Positions 16,769 to 26,959 of a DNA stretch of 33,231 nucleotides are shown here, piece by piece; positions within the stretch are counted from its first letter, which is position 1, and the number at the start of each line of letters is the position of its first letter. The notes under the pieces were generated by a model. It did no database searches, had not been told where the DNA came from, and worked only from the letters and a program-made list of their open reading frames with translations. The position numbers and the translations under genes are program-made. Origin of the DNA: an uncultured Methylococcaceae bacterium (GTDB lineage Bacteria; Pseudomonadota; Gammaproteobacteria; Methylococcales; Methylomonadaceae); assembly GCA_903938485.1 (NCBI GenBank), contig CAJADF010000084.1:1-33231 (forward strand). Reading direction: 5' to 3'.

Positions 16769-17884
16769 ATGGTTAGTGATGCAAAACAGTTACTAAAACT
16801 TATTCATCAACTACCCATCACTGAAACAATACGGGTAATTAATGTCTGTGGCGGCCATGAGCGGTCAATTACGCATGCGGGCCTAAGAAGTTTATTACCT
16901 AAGTATATCGACCTTATACCTGGCCCAGGATGCCCAGTATGCATTTGCCCAGAGGAAGACATTTACCAAGCGATACAAATTGCCCTGCATGAAAACGTAA
17001 TTTTACTCGCTTTTGGTGATTTATTTAGAGTACCCGTTAATACACCTATTAACGGTGTAAGGTCATTAGATGAAGCTAAAGCAAAAGGTGCAAATATACA
17101 TGCTATTGCATCACCCATAGAAGCCCTTAGCATGGCTCAAAAACATCCCGAGTGCACCATAGTATTTTTTGTTGCTGGCTTTGAAACAACTTGCGCACCC
17201 GTTGCTGCAATGTTGTCCGAAGGTATCCCTCAAAATCTACTATTACTTATGAGTGGCAGATTAACATGGCCTGCTGTCAATATGTTACTCAATTCTGATG
17301 AACAAAATTTTGATGCTCTTATTGCCCCCGGTCATGTAGCAACTATTATGGGCTTTGAACAATGGCGTTTTGTAACCACCAAATATCAAATACCTACCGC
17401 TGTTGCAGGATTTACATCAGAGAGTTTACTGTGTGCACTTTATTCTGTATTACGACAACATATTGAAAATACAATTTTCTTAGATAATACTTATACTCAA
17501 GTAGTTCAAGCAAGTGGAAACTTAAAAGCTCAACAACTCCTCACCAGAGCATTTTCAATTGTTGATGCCACATGGAGGGGGATAGGAATTATACCTAATT
17601 CAGGCTACGAACTAGCTGAGCATTTATCAGCCAATAATGCCCGTTTATATTTTCCAGAATATACGCATCAAGCCCGAAAAAATGCTGGCACAATGCCTCC
17701 TGGTTGTGACTGTGCCAAAGTGATACTGGGTCAAATTAAACCCCATGCATGCGCGTTATATGGACGTACTTGTTCACCTAGAACTCCTATTGGACCTTGT
17801 ATGGTTTCAGATGAAGGCGCTTGTAAAATTTGGTGGTCTTCAGGTATTGAAAATACCGAAGATAAAATTTCTTTACTCGATTAA
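16769..17884 (+). CDS. hypD: hydrogenase Fe(CN)2CO assembly protein HypD
   Basis: The protein has 371 residues. HypD is the [4Fe-4S] scaffold on which CN and CO ligands are attached to iron, working with HypC and HypE. Family motifs are VCGGHE with C27, GPGCPVCICPEEDI with C55, C58 and C60, and GFETT near 138-142. The C-terminal cluster-binding region PPGCDCAKVILG...C...C reaches a last conserved C near residue 350. The ATG at 16769 is 4 bp after hypB; an overlapping alternative upstream is out of frame. Its partner HypE is not encoded next to it. Confidence 0.96.
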   Translation: MVSDAKQLLKLIHQLPITETIRVINVCGGHERSITHAGLRSLLPKYIDLIPGPGCPVCICPEEDIYQAIQIALHENVILLAFGDLFRVPVNTPINGVRSLDEAKAKGANIHAIASPIEALSMAQKHPECTIVFFVAGFETTCAPVAAMLSEGIPQNLLLLMSGRLTWPAVNMLLNSDEQNFDALIAPGHVATIMGFEQWRFVTTKYQIPTAVAGFTSESLLCALYSVLRQHIENTIFLDNTYTQVVQASGNLKAQQLLTRAFSIVDATWRGIGIIPNSGYELAEHLSANNARLYFPEYTHQARKNAGTMPPGCDCAKVILGQIKPHACALYGRTCSPRTPIGPCMVSDEGACKIWWSSGIENTEDKISLLD

Positions 17885-17893
17885 TAATCTAGA

Positions 17894-20143
17894 ATGAATG
17901 ATAAATCCCTTATAGCTAGACACATAACAATAAGCGGGAGAGTTCAAGGTATTGGGTTTAGACCCTTTGTAAGTTCTTTAGCAAAACAACTGAACTTATT
18001 TGGGTGGGTACGTAATGAAGGTGGTCTGGTTAAAATATGGGTAGAAGGAAATAGAGAAAAACTTGAATATTTTAAAAATCTTTTACTGACTCAAGCGCCA
18101 TTAAATACACAAATCAAACATATCAAAGTTGATGCTGCCCAACCTCAAAAATATTCATGCTTTACGATCAATGAAAGCAAACAAAGTATAATTAAATACG
18201 CTCAAATCCCCCAAGACTATAGTATTTGTAAAACGTGTTTCTTAGAACTCAATACACCCACAAATAGACGCTATCAATATCCGTTTATTAACTGTACTCA
18301 ATGTGGACCTCGCTATACGCTTATTAAAAAACTTCCTTACGATCGAAGTTCTACAAGTATGGTGAATTTTGAGATGTGTGAAAGTTGTATAACTGAATAT
18401 AAAAACCCGATAGACAGACGCTATCATGCACAGACTTTATCTTGTCCAGAGTGCGGCCCGTCATTATCTTTTAAGCAAGATAAGTTAAAAACCACTAACG
18501 CAAATGAAGCGCTAAGATTAGCGATTATATCTCTTCATAAAGGACATATTCTCGCAATAAAAGGGATAGGTGGCTATCATTTATGCTGCTTGGCAACTTC
18601 CGAAAAAGCAGTCAATACGCTACGCAAAAAAAAATCTAGAGCATTAAAACCTTTTGCGGTGATGTTAAGAAGTAATGAATCCTTAAAAGAACACGCTGCT
18701 AAACCATCTGAATCACAAAGAAAATTATTAAACGCAGATGATCGCCCTATAGTTCTTATAGAAAAAAACAAATACTCAACTATCGCTAATGCAGTAGCAC
18801 CCGGACTTAATGAAATTGGTTTTATGCTGCCCTATACTGCTTTACAACATTTATTGCTACAAGGGGTCAATCAACCAATTGTTATAACATCTGCAAATAT
18901 TAGTGGTGATGCGATTTTATTAGATAACAATCAAGTTGAATCTAAAATGGAACATATTGCTGATGCATTTTTACATCATGATATTGAGATTTTAAGAACG
19001 GCAGAAGATTCCGTATATAGTGTTATAAATAACAACCCTCTGCCATTTCGGCTAGGAAGAGGCATTACTCCACTAGAATTTGATTTACCTATTACGTTAG
19101 CAAACCCCTTAGTTGCATTGGGCGGACACTTTAAAAACACTATCGCCTTGGCTTGGGACAATCGAATTGTCATATCACCTCATATTGGCGACCTTACTTC
19201 ACCAAGAAGTATGCAAGTTTTTGAAGATACAATTAGTCAATTAAGCCAACTTTATGGTGTTAGTTTTAACGAGTATGTCTGTGATGCCCATCCAGATTAC
19301 AACTCACATAGATGGGCTAAGGCAAATATACTTAAAGTCAACGAAGTATTTCATCACTACGCACATGCTTCTGCATTATATGCAGAAAAACAATTAAGCG
19401 AGGATGTATTATTTTTTACTTGGGATGGCACAGGTTATGGAGAAGACGCGACGTTATGGGGAGGCGAAGGCTTATATGGAAAACCTGGTAACTGGGAAAG
19501 AGTTTCTTCTATTAAGCCATTTCGACTCATAGGTGGATATAAAGCCACTACTGAACCTTGGAGAACGGCGCTAAGTGCTTGCTGGGAAATAGAAAAAAAT
19601 TGGATGGAATGCCCTTTTGACTCCCGTTTACTAAAGCAAGTTTGGACAAAACAATTTAACTGCCCTATAACAAGCTCAATAGGAAGGCTATTCGATGTCG
19701 CAGCAGCACTAACTCATCAAGTTTACAAAGCTGATTTCGATGGCCATGCGCCAATGTGGTTAGAGACGATAGCGGATAACAATACCGGGATTGCTATCGA
19801 CTTGCCTTTAATTGGTAAAGAAAATGGATTATGGGAAAGTGATTGGACACCATTAATTACCATGCTGTTAAATACACAATGGAACGCACAAAAAAAATCC
19901 AGTTGCTTCCATACAAGTCTTGCGAAAATGTTAGTCAAGCAAGTTAAGCAAATAAATAAAGAGCGGAAATTTAATACAATTGGTTTATGTGGAGGGGTAT
20001 TTCAAAACCGCTTATTAACAAAACAAGCAATCGAATTATTAACAACTGAAGGTTATCACGTTAGCTTGCATCAACTATTACCCTGTAATGATGCAAGCCT
20101 AAGTTATGGACAAATAATTGAAGTAGGTAGCAGAAAAATCTGA
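17894..20143 (+). CDS. hypF: carbamoyltransferase HypF
   Basis: The protein has 749 residues, the normal length. HypF converts carbamoyl phosphate to carbamoyl-AMP and passes the carbamoyl group to the C-terminal Cys of HypE, the source of CN ligands. Domains in order: acylphosphatase-like at about 8-98 (GRVQGIGFRPF, R23 conserved), two Cys4 zinc fingers at about 108-185 (CKTC, CTQCGPRY, CESC, CPECGPS), YrdC-like nucleotide domain at about 205-385 (KGIGGYHL, STSANISG-type TSANISGD), and a Kae1-like domain at about 400-745 with FHHYAHASALYAE and LCGGVFQNRLL. The start ATG is 9 bp after hypD. The cluster ends here; phoU converges from the right. Confidence 0.96.
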   Translation: MNDKSLIARHITISGRVQGIGFRPFVSSLAKQLNLFGWVRNEGGLVKIWVEGNREKLEYFKNLLLTQAPLNTQIKHIKVDAAQPQKYSCFTINESKQSIIKYAQIPQDYSICKTCFLELNTPTNRRYQYPFINCTQCGPRYTLIKKLPYDRSSTSMVNFEMCESCITEYKNPIDRRYHAQTLSCPECGPSLSFKQDKLKTTNANEALRLAIISLHKGHILAIKGIGGYHLCCLATSEKAVNTLRKKKSRALKPFAVMLRSNESLKEHAAKPSESQRKLLNADDRPIVLIEKNKYSTIANAVAPGLNEIGFMLPYTALQHLLLQGVNQPIVITSANISGDAILLDNNQVESKMEHIADAFLHHDIEILRTAEDSVYSVINNNPLPFRLGRGITPLEFDLPITLANPLVALGGHFKNTIALAWDNRIVISPHIGDLTSPRSMQVFEDTISQLSQLYGVSFNEYVCDAHPDYNSHRWAKANILKVNEVFHHYAHASALYAEKQLSEDVLFFTWDGTGYGEDATLWGGEGLYGKPGNWERVSSIKPFRLIGGYKATTEPWRTALSACWEIEKNWMECPFDSRLLKQVWTKQFNCPITSSIGRLFDVAAALTHQVYKADFDGHAPMWLETIADNNTGIAIDLPLIGKENGLWESDWTPLITMLLNTQWNAQKKSSCFHTSLAKMLVKQVKQINKERKFNTIGLCGGVFQNRLLTKQAIELLTTEGYHVSLHQLLPCNDASLSYGQIIEVGSRKI

Positions 20144-20144
20144 T

Positions 20145-20173
20145 GTGATGGTAAATTTAAAACTCACCATCAC
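20145..20173. terminator. hairpin between convergent hypF and phoU
   Basis: GTGATGGT (20145-20152) and ACCATCAC (20166-20173) form an 8-bp perfect stem with a 13-nt loop. On the minus strand it is followed by ATCAGATTTTTCTG, so it may end the pst-phoU transcript. The plus-side tract is poor. Confidence 0.5.
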
Positions 20174-20180
20174 CTGAAGA

Positions 20181-20894
20181 TTAATTAAATTTTACTCTTT
20201 TCTCTAATTCTTCTTGAGATAAATGCCGTACATCTTCGCCCTTGATCATATACACAATATGTTCACAGATATAACAAGCATGGTCGCCAATTCTTTCTAA
20301 AGCACGAACTGTCCAAAGCACATCCAATGTACGAGTAATATTTCTAGGATCTTCCATCATTCTAGTAATTAACTGTCTAAGAATGCTGTCGTATTCCCGA
20401 TCAACATTAATATCTAAAGCAGTAATAGCAGGCACATCATCAAGAGTCATTCTTGCAAAGGCATCAAGCGCATCATGTAACATACCCTTAACTAAAACGG
20501 CCATATGATCTAATTCATAATGCGATAGCTTATTTTCCGTACCAGCCAATTTAATAGCCATTTCGGCTATTCGTTCTGCTTTATCACCTACACGCTCTAT
20601 TTCGTGAATGATTTTAATGACAGTAATTAATAATCTTAAATCAAAAGCCGTAGGTTGTCTTAATGCTAAAATTTGCGTACATTCTTGATCAATTTGAATT
20701 TCAAGCTCATCAACTTCGTTGTCTTGCTTAATCACTTGCTCTGCAAGTTCCATATTACCCGTCGCATAGGCTTCAATGGCTAACTCTATTTGGCGCTCAA
20801 CTAAACCTCCCATCATTAACACTTTATTGCGAATATCTTCTAATTCAACATTAAAGCGCTCTGAAATGTGATGCCCTATTTTAGTGTTTTCCAT
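20181..20894 (-). CDS. phoU: phosphate-transport regulator PhoU
   Basis: The protein has 237 residues. PhoU links the Pst transporter to the sensor kinase PhoR and keeps the Pho regulon off when phosphate is plentiful. The fold is two three-helix PhoU repeats with E/DxxxD metal motifs, seen in HEIERVGDKAERIAEMA near 90-106 and in the second copy ALERIGDHACYICEHI near 202-217. The start ATG has AGGAG eight bases upstream. It is the last gene of pstS-pstC-pstA-pstB-phoU, 13 bp after pstB. Confidence 0.96.
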   Translation of the reverse strand: MENTKIGHHISERFNVELEDIRNKVLMMGGLVERQIELAIEAYATGNMELAEQVIKQDNEVDELEIQIDQECTQILALRQPTAFDLRLLITVIKIIHEIERVGDKAERIAEMAIKLAGTENKLSHYELDHMAVLVKGMLHDALDAFARMTLDDVPAITALDINVDREYDSILRQLITRMMEDPRNITRTLDVLWTVRALERIGDHACYICEHIVYMIKGEDVRHLSQEELEKRVKFN

Positions 20895-20907
20895 TGCCTA
20901 CTCCTAA

Positions 20908-21738
20908 TTAACCATACCTACCGGTAATGTAATCTTCAGTTTGTTTTTTTACTGGATTCGTGAATAGTTCGCTGGTTGTACCCATTTCAATTAATTCACC
21001 CATATACATAAATGCAGTATAGTCAGACACACGAGCAGCCTGTTGCATATTATGTGTCACAATCACTATAGTATATTTTTCTTTAAGTTCGTTAATTAAT
21101 TCTTCAATTTTTAAAGTCGATATAGGATCTAATGCAGAAGCAGGTTCATCGAGCAATAAAACTTCAGGCTCAATAGCAATTGCCCTAGCAATAACTAACC
21201 GTTGTTGTTGACCTCCAGACATACCTAAGGCATTGTCATTCAGCCTATCTTTCATCTCATCCCAAAGTGCAGCACCTCGTAATGAATTCTCAACCGTTTC
21301 TTCTAAAATTCTCTTATCGTTGATGCCTTGAATTCTTAGACCGTAAGCCACATTTTCAAAAATTGACTTTGGAAATGGATTAGGCTTTTGAAAAACCATA
21401 CCAACACGTCTTCTAAGCGCAGCAACATTTACTGATTTATCATAAATGTTTTCGTTGTCTAATAATATTTGGCCTTCGATTCTAGCACTATCAACTAAAT
21501 CGTTCATGCGGTTGATACATCTTAATAAGGTTGATTTACCACAACCACTAGGTCCAATAAAAGCAGTTACTTTTTTCTTTGGCATTTCCATATTGATAGT
21601 ATGTAATGCCTGTTTTTCACCGTAGAAAAGATTAAGATCTTTTACAGTTATACAAGTTTCATTATGATTATTCTCGTTACCTTTATCACGCAAAACTGAG
21701 CTCATATCGATAGCATGTGTACGTATTTGTTCTGACAT
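20908..21738 (-). CDS. pstB: phosphate ABC transporter ATP-binding protein PstB
   Basis: The protein has 276 residues. It is the ATPase of the high-affinity phosphate importer on the inner face of the membrane. Walker [10 protein letters not shown] is at 62-70, the Q-loop in [12 protein letters not shown] near 112-124, the ABC signature MSGGQQQR at 173-180, Walker B with VLLLDEP at 193-199, and the H-loop in [11 protein letters not shown] near 226-236. It is about 20 residues longer than E. coli PstB at the N-terminus (a charged leader, residues 1-28). AAGG lies eight bases before the ATG. The gene follows pstA by 4 bp. Confidence 0.97.
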   Translation of the reverse strand: MSEQIRTHAIDMSSVLRDKGNENNHNETCITVKDLNLFYGEKQALHTINMEMPKKKVTAFIGPSGCGKSTLLRCINRMNDLVDSARIEGQILLDNENIYDKSVNVAALRRRVGMVFQKPNPFPKSIFENVAYGLRIQGINDKRILEETVENSLRGAALWDEMKDRLNDNALGMSGGQQQRLVIARAIAIEPEVLLLDEPASALDPISTLKIEELINELKEKYTIVIVTHNMQQAARVSDYTAFMYMGELIEMGTTSELFTNPVKKQTEDYITGRYG

Positions 21739-21742
21739 TTGA

Positions 21743-23398
21743 TTAACCTTCTAGGGCGCGATATTTTTCTCGCAAGTTATTTCTTATAACAATTGCAGCC
21801 AAATTAAGACCAACAATAACTAAAACCAACAATAATGCTGTTGCATAAACCAAAGGTCTAGCAGCTTCTACATTAGGACTTTGAAAACCAACATCATAAA
21901 TATGAAAGCCTAAATGCATGAATTTTCTATCTAAATGTAAGAAGGGGAAATTACCATCCAACGGTAACGTAGGCGCTAATTTAACTACCCCTACCAACAT
22001 CAATGGTGCAACTTCACCTGCTGCTCTAGCAACCGCTAGAATTAATCCTGTCATCATTGCAGGACTAGCCATGGGTAATACAGTTAACCATAAGGTTTCC
22101 AGTTTCGTGGCACCTAAAGCTAAGCTTCCTTCACGAATTGAACTGGGAATTCGAGCTAAACCCTCTTCAGTAGACACGATAACGACAGGTAAAGTCAGTA
22201 AAGCCAATGTGATAGAAGCCCATAATAATCCTGGAGTACCATAGACGGGTGCCGGTGCAGATTCTGGAAAGAATAAACGATCAATATTTCCACCTAAAAT
22301 GTACACAAAAAACCCTAAACCAAATACACCATATACTACTGATGGCACCCCAGCTAAATTATTAACGGCAATTCTTATTAAGCGGGTAATAAATCCTTGT
22401 TTAGCATATTCACGTAGATAGACTGCTGCAATAACCCCAAACGGAGTTACAATAACGGACATCATAAGCACCATCATTACGGTACCAAATATAGCGGGAA
22501 AAATACCCCCTTCAGTATTTGCTTCTCGAGGATCTTCTGTTAAAAACTCATAAACTTTAGCGCCATAGTGACAGATCTTATCGAATACAGTCATTGAGTT
22601 AGGCTGAAAAACTCTAACTACTTTAGCGAGTGGAATTTTAACTTGAACGCCATTTTCAGCTTCTGCCACTAAAACATCGCGTCTAATTTTTTGGTATAAA
22701 TCAGCTAACTGGACTTGATATTGTTTATATTCGGCGTCGTAAGTATTTTTCTCATCTGCCAACTGTTGTTTAGCACTTTCATCTAAACGATTTTCTAACT
22801 CTAACTTACGTTGGTTTAATCTAAGGCGCTCAAGATTATAATTGATAGACCCAATCTCTTTCTTTTCTAAATGGGCAATTTCCTTAAAAACAGCTAAGGT
22901 TTCTACAATTTTGGTTTGTAATACTGGCCAAGCTTCTGAACCTGAGGCAATTGTCTTTCCAGACTCTTTAATCTCAAGTATTCGACCGTAAAAATTTCCC
23001 CATTCACGTCTTTCTACAACTATTAAATCATCAGGCTCATTTTCAGACTTAACATTACGTTTCTCTATCCACAAAAAGTCTGTACCTGTAACATCTCTGT
23101 TACCTGATTTGATTAAATATTGTATTAATACGTCTTCATTATCGGCCATTTTATGACCAGTAGACTTAGCCATAAGTGCCGGCGTGACACTTGAGTCAAC
23201 TTGTTCGCCGATAATTATCTTTTCTGATTTACCCTCTTCTAAATAAGTAAATTGCTTTACCTGTGAAGGCCAAAAATGACCAATGCCTCTTCCAGTCACT
23301 AACCCTAAGATGCCAACCACCATCAGCATACAAATACTAACAGCTGCCGCATTGAGCCATATCCAAGGGGCTCCACTTTTAAACCATACTTTAATCAT
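21743..23398 (-). CDS. pstA: phosphate ABC transporter permease PstA, long form
   Basis: The protein has 551 residues, nearly twice the E. coli length of about 296. A first membrane segment at about 10-35 is followed by a roughly 260-residue insertion before the permease core. The insertion includes a charged coiled-coil segment near residues 172-242 (L-E-K-K, L-E-R-L, L-E-L-E-N pattern). The core runs from about 300 to 545, with [19 protein letters not shown] and the cytoplasmic EAA-type loop ([12 protein letters not shown] near 419-430) that contacts PstB. Long PstA proteins are known from Vibrio, Pseudomonas and relatives, so this is an accepted variant. It overlaps pstC by 4 bp (ATGA). 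Confidence 0.94.
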   Translation of the reverse strand: MIKVWFKSGAPWIWLNAAAVSICMLMVVGILGLVTGRGIGHFWPSQVKQFTYLEEGKSEKIIIGEQVDSSVTPALMAKSTGHKMADNEDVLIQYLIKSGNRDVTGTDFLWIEKRNVKSENEPDDLIVVERREWGNFYGRILEIKESGKTIASGSEAWPVLQTKIVETLAVFKEIAHLEKKEIGSINYNLERLRLNQRKLELENRLDESAKQQLADEKNTYDAEYKQYQVQLADLYQKIRRDVLVAEAENGVQVKIPLAKVVRVFQPNSMTVFDKICHYGAKVYEFLTEDPREANTEGGIFPAIFGTVMMVLMMSVIVTPFGVIAAVYLREYAKQGFITRLIRIAVNNLAGVPSVVYGVFGLGFFVYILGGNIDRLFFPESAPAPVYGTPGLLWASITLALLTLPVVIVSTEEGLARIPSSIREGSLALGATKLETLWLTVLPMASPAMMTGLILAVARAAGEVAPLMLVGVVKLAPTLPLDGNFPFLHLDRKFMHLGFHIYDVGFQSPNVEAARPLVYATALLLVLVIVGLNLAAIVIRNNLREKYRALEG

Positions 23399-25692
23399 AA
23401 TGAGCTATATTTTTCGCGTAAACGCTGACGAATAATTTCAGCCAGGGTATTAAAAACAAAGGTAAATGTAAACAACACAAGAGCGGCTAAAAACAACACT
23501 CGATAGTGTGTACTATCAACTGCAGATTCTGGCATCTCTACAGCTATATTTGCAGCTAGAGTTCTTAATCCTTGAAAAATACTAATATCCATAACGGGTG
23601 TGTTACCCGTTGCCATCAAAACAATCATGGTTTCACCCACTGCGCGACCTAGTCCAATCATTACAGCCGAAAAAATACCAGGGCTTGCCGTTAATAAAAC
23701 AACCTTGGTCATTGTTTGCCATGTAGTTGCACCTAATGCCAAAGAGCCAACTGTTAAGTGTTTAGGCACACTGAATATTGCGTCTTCTGCAATTGAATAA
23801 ATAGTTGGAATTACCGCGAATCCCATTGCAATACCAACTACCAAAGCATTTCTTTGATCGTAACCTATGCCAAATTCATTTTTAAACCAGTCTCTTAATG
23901 TTCCACCAAAAATATAGGCTTCCATAGGTACACTTACAGAAAAGGCTACCCATGCCGATAGGATAATAACGGGGATTAATATTGCAGACTCCCAACCTTC
24001 ATGAATATTTTGCAAGACTGATTTTGGAAAAAACTGCCAAACAAAAGCAAATAAAATAACACTGAGGGGTACAAATAAAAATAACGTAAATAACCCCGCT
24101 AAATGTTCTTCTATAATGGGCGCTAACCATAAACCTGCTAAAAAACCTAAAATAACCGTAGGCAAGGCTCCCATTAACTCAATGGTTGGCTTGACGTATT
24201 GACGCATTTTTGGCGTCATAAAGTAAGCGGTATAAATCGCCCCCATCAACGCTAAAGGCATCGCCACAAGCATAGCGTAAAAGGCGGCTTTTAACGTGCC
24301 AAAAACTAAAGGCGTTAAACTGTATTTGGGCTCAAAATCACTATTTGCAGAGGATGATTGCCATATATAATCTGGTTTTGAATAACTTTCATACCAAACT
24401 TCTTCCCATAGAGATTTTATAGAAACCTCTGGATGTTTGTTATCAATAGACCAGCTATTTAATTTTCCATCTGAAGATTCAACTACAACTGCATTTGCTC
24501 TAGGAGAGAGAGCTGAAGCAATGGGCATTCCAGTTCCGATTGACTCTTTTATCATTTCACGTTCTGAAGTTGAATGATAAACCGCCAACGTATTATTAGC
24601 GTCTAGCGTTAAAAAACCTTTACGACGTTGTTCAGGATTTATTGCAAGTACAGCTTTATCAGAAACTTTAAATTGTCTAATTTTTTCTAAAGTAAATTGA
24701 TTTTTTTGATCTCTTACTTTACTCCACTGTGTAACTAAACCTGATGAATCACCTACCATAATAGATAAATCACCATTTAAAAAAGCTGTACTGGTTATTG
24801 TCTCTCCTTTATCCACCAATAACTGCTCTTTAATCAATTTTGGTGAACTTTTATCAGAGATATTAAATAGAGCCAAAGTGCCATCTTGGCTGAATAAATA
24901 TAAATTTTGCTCCTCTTTATCAATCAACATATTTTTTATAGGGGAAGCGGCATAATTTATGATTGAATCAGTACGCGTTAATGTCGCCTCATCGGAAAAT
25001 AATGACTGCTCTTTCTCAAAATTACAAAGGCGTATTTTACTTCCGTCCGAAGCATTATTCGTAGTTTTAGCTACAATCGTACTTGATTTATCACCCATTT
25101 TAACGGCAATCTCTTCTAATGCAGAGCCTGTATCATCAACAATCAATGGCGTTTCACCCATAGGATATGCTAACGAAGGTGTAATCAATTTCACATTATT
25201 TGGATAAGTGACTTTGTACTGATGTTTAACAACAACAGCCTTACCGTCTGAAAGTCCATAAATAACAGCCCCTTCACTAATAGGACTTCCTTGAGAAAAA
25301 CTAACTATCTGAACTGATTCAGGAAGTTTGACAGACTCAACTGCAATTGTTTTACCTGTGCTTACCGAAAAGAAAACCACTTGGCCTTTATCAGTAAATC
25401 GAGCACCTACTTCATTTTGCTCCTCAATCTCTAGCAACACTGTTTTACCTAAATTCATTTCAGGTACGGCATATTGAGCAATAGGTTCAGCTGAAGCAGA
25501 AATAAATAGTGGGTAAACGACATAAAGCAAATAGAAAAAAATCAGCGCAATCGCAAATATAATGCCTAATCCGCCTGCAATAACACCATATCGAGCGATA
25601 GCATCTTTTATAAGCCGCCATCTTTCATGTGCACTACCGGATGATAACTGCAAACTTGAAGTTGATTTTGTTTGATTGTTTAGTTTAGACAT
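23395..25692 (-). CDS. pstC: phosphate ABC transporter permease PstC, long form with periplasmic domain
   Basis: The protein has 765 residues against about 320 in E. coli. One membrane segment at about 34-62 is followed by about 380 extracytoplasmic residues. These have repeated short beta-strand patterns (LFSQDGTLALFNIS, GDLSIMVGDSSGLVTQWS, SSDGKLNSWSID) like a WD40/beta-propeller domain. The permease core begins near 455 (TPLVFGTLKAAFYAMLVAMPLALMG) and contains the PstB-contacting loop [17 protein letters not shown] near 660-676. Long PstC proteins occur in other Gammaproteobacteria. The gene is separated from pstS by 136 bp containing a strong inverted repeat. The ribosome binding site is weak. 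Confidence 0.93.
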   Translation of the reverse strand: MSKLNNQTKSTSSLQLSSGSAHERWRLIKDAIARYGVIAGGLGIIFAIALIFFYLLYVVYPLFISASAEPIAQYAVPEMNLGKTVLLEIEEQNEVGARFTDKGQVVFFSVSTGKTIAVESVKLPESVQIVSFSQGSPISEGAVIYGLSDGKAVVVKHQYKVTYPNNVKLITPSLAYPMGETPLIVDDTGSALEEIAVKMGDKSSTIVAKTTNNASDGSKIRLCNFEKEQSLFSDEATLTRTDSIINYAASPIKNMLIDKEEQNLYLFSQDGTLALFNISDKSSPKLIKEQLLVDKGETITSTAFLNGDLSIMVGDSSGLVTQWSKVRDQKNQFTLEKIRQFKVSDKAVLAINPEQRRKGFLTLDANNTLAVYHSTSEREMIKESIGTGMPIASALSPRANAVVVESSDGKLNSWSIDNKHPEVSIKSLWEEVWYESYSKPDYIWQSSSANSDFEPKYSLTPLVFGTLKAAFYAMLVAMPLALMGAIYTAYFMTPKMRQYVKPTIELMGALPTVILGFLAGLWLAPIIEEHLAGLFTLFLFVPLSVILFAFVWQFFPKSVLQNIHEGWESAILIPVIILSAWVAFSVSVPMEAYIFGGTLRDWFKNEFGIGYDQRNALVVGIAMGFAVIPTIYSIAEDAIFSVPKHLTVGSLALGATTWQTMTKVVLLTASPGIFSAVMIGLGRAVGETMIVLMATGNTPVMDISIFQGLRTLAANIAVEMPESAVDSTHYRVLFLAALVLFTFTFVFNTLAEIIRQRLREKYSSL

Positions 25693-25772
25693 GCCGCAAT
25701 TCTAAAGTTGGAGTTTGACTCTGTTAAATCGATCAGATAGAACAAATATAAAACTTATATGTGTCTGATATA

Positions 25773-25811
25773 AATAAAATCTTATAAGCATCCTTGCAAT
25801 AAGATTTTATT
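25773..25811 (-). terminator. 13-bp hairpin between pstS and pstC, possible partial terminator
   Basis: Arms 25773-25785 and 25799-25811 are perfectly inverted (AATAAAATCTTAT / ATAAGATTTTATT) around a 13-nt loop. On the minus strand it lies just after the pstS stop, and its 3' arm is itself T-rich. It probably reduces read-through into pstC or protects the pstS mRNA end. Confidence 0.6.
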
Positions 25812-25828
25812 AAAGCTTATCAAGTGTG

Positions 25829-26812
25829 TTACTTAATTGTATTTAAAACTTTATCTACAATTTTAGCTGGTAATGGAATATATCCATCTTTAATAACAAC
25901 TTGTTGACCAGATTTAGATAAAACAAGTTTGATGAACTCATTTTCTAAAGGTGCTAATGGTTGGTTCGGTTTTTTATTAACATAAACGTATAAAAAACGA
26001 GTTAATGGATAAGTACCATTAAGTGCATTTTCAGGTGTTGCATCTACAAAAGGTTGGCCTTCTTTTTTAGCTAATGGCACCATTCTAATACCCGATGTTG
26101 TGTAACCCATACCAGAGTAACCAACACCATTTATTGAAGAAGTGACCGATTGAACAACAGAAGCTGAACCAGGCTGTTCATTTACATTGCTTTTAAAATC
26201 GCCTTTACACAAAGCATGTTCTTTAAAATACCCATAAGTTCCAGACACAGAATTACGTCCGTACAATTGAATAGATTTTGTACCCCAAGCTTCAACACCT
26301 GCTTCACCCCAAGTAGTTATGTTACTAGGATTACCACATTTCAATGTAGTAGAGAAAATAGCATCTACCTGTGGAACAGTTAATCCTTTAATTGGATTAT
26401 CTTTATTAACCATTACAGCTAATGCATCTATAGCAACAGGTATTGCAGTGGGTTTATAACCATATTTATCTTCAAACGCTTCTAATTCATCATCTTTCAT
26501 TTCGCGACTCATAGGTCCAAGATTAGAAGTTCCTTCAGTTAAGGCTGGAGGTGCAGTTGAAGAACCTGCTGCTTGAATTTGTACGTTTACATTTGGATAT
26601 TCGCGATTAAATTCTTCTGCCCACAAAGTCATTAAATTAGCTAATGTATCAGACCCTACACTAGATAAATTTCCTGCAATACCACTTGCTTTTTGATAAG
26701 TAGGTAATCCTGAATCAACTGAAGGAACAGCCTGTGCTGTTGTTGTAAACCAAGTTGAAGACACAAAACCCATCGCAAGTAATAGCGACTTTGTTTCAAA
26801 AGAAAATCTCAT
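25829..26812 (-). CDS. pstS: phosphate-binding periplasmic protein PstS
   Basis: The protein has 327 residues from the ATG at 26812, chosen because GGAG stands eight bases before it. A GTG two codons upstream would sit too close. It binds phosphate in the periplasm for the PstCAB importer. The signal peptide ends at A-Q-A near residue 28. Family motifs include [13 protein letters not shown] near 53-65, [11 protein letters not shown] near 83-93, [13 protein letters not shown] near 98-110 with the S-R phosphate ligand, and [14 protein letters not shown] near 191-204. A Pho box precedes it. It is the first gene of the operon and probably the most highly expressed. Confidence 0.96.
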   Translation of the reverse strand: MRFSFETKSLLLAMGFVSSTWFTTTAQAVPSVDSGLPTYQKASGIAGNLSSVGSDTLANLMTLWAEEFNREYPNVNVQIQAAGSSTAPPALTEGTSNLGPMSREMKDDELEAFEDKYGYKPTAIPVAIDALAVMVNKDNPIKGLTVPQVDAIFSTTLKCGNPSNITTWGEAGVEAWGTKSIQLYGRNSVSGTYGYFKEHALCKGDFKSNVNEQPGSASVVQSVTSSINGVGYSGMGYTTSGIRMVPLAKKEGQPFVDATPENALNGTYPLTRFLYVYVNKKPNQPLAPLENEFIKLVLSKSGQQVVIKDGYIPLPAKIVDKVLNTIK

Positions 26813-26865
26813 TAACACTTCTCCAGTAATTTATTAGGGTACTATTATCTAAGTTATACATCACA

Positions 26866-26899
26866 ATAATATTAATATTATATGACAAGAATGTGAAAG
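26866..26899 (-). promoter_or_regulatory. predicted Pho box and -10 element of the pst operon
   Basis: On the minus strand CTTTCAC-ATTC-TTGTCAT (26882-26899) gives two PhoB half-sites with the usual 4-nt spacer. Exactly 10 nt downstream is TATTAT, a good -10, and no separate -35 is needed in PhoB-dependent promoters. The -10 lies within a 16-bp A/T palindrome (26866-26881). Confidence 0.72.
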
Positions 26900-26959
26900 C
26901 CACTCAAGAATGATATTTATGATGCATCATTTCTATTAGCTAACCCAATTAATCATTAA

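Noticed and set aside
21918-22244. 108-residue plus-strand frame
   Set aside because: It is antisense to the conserved permease core of pstA.
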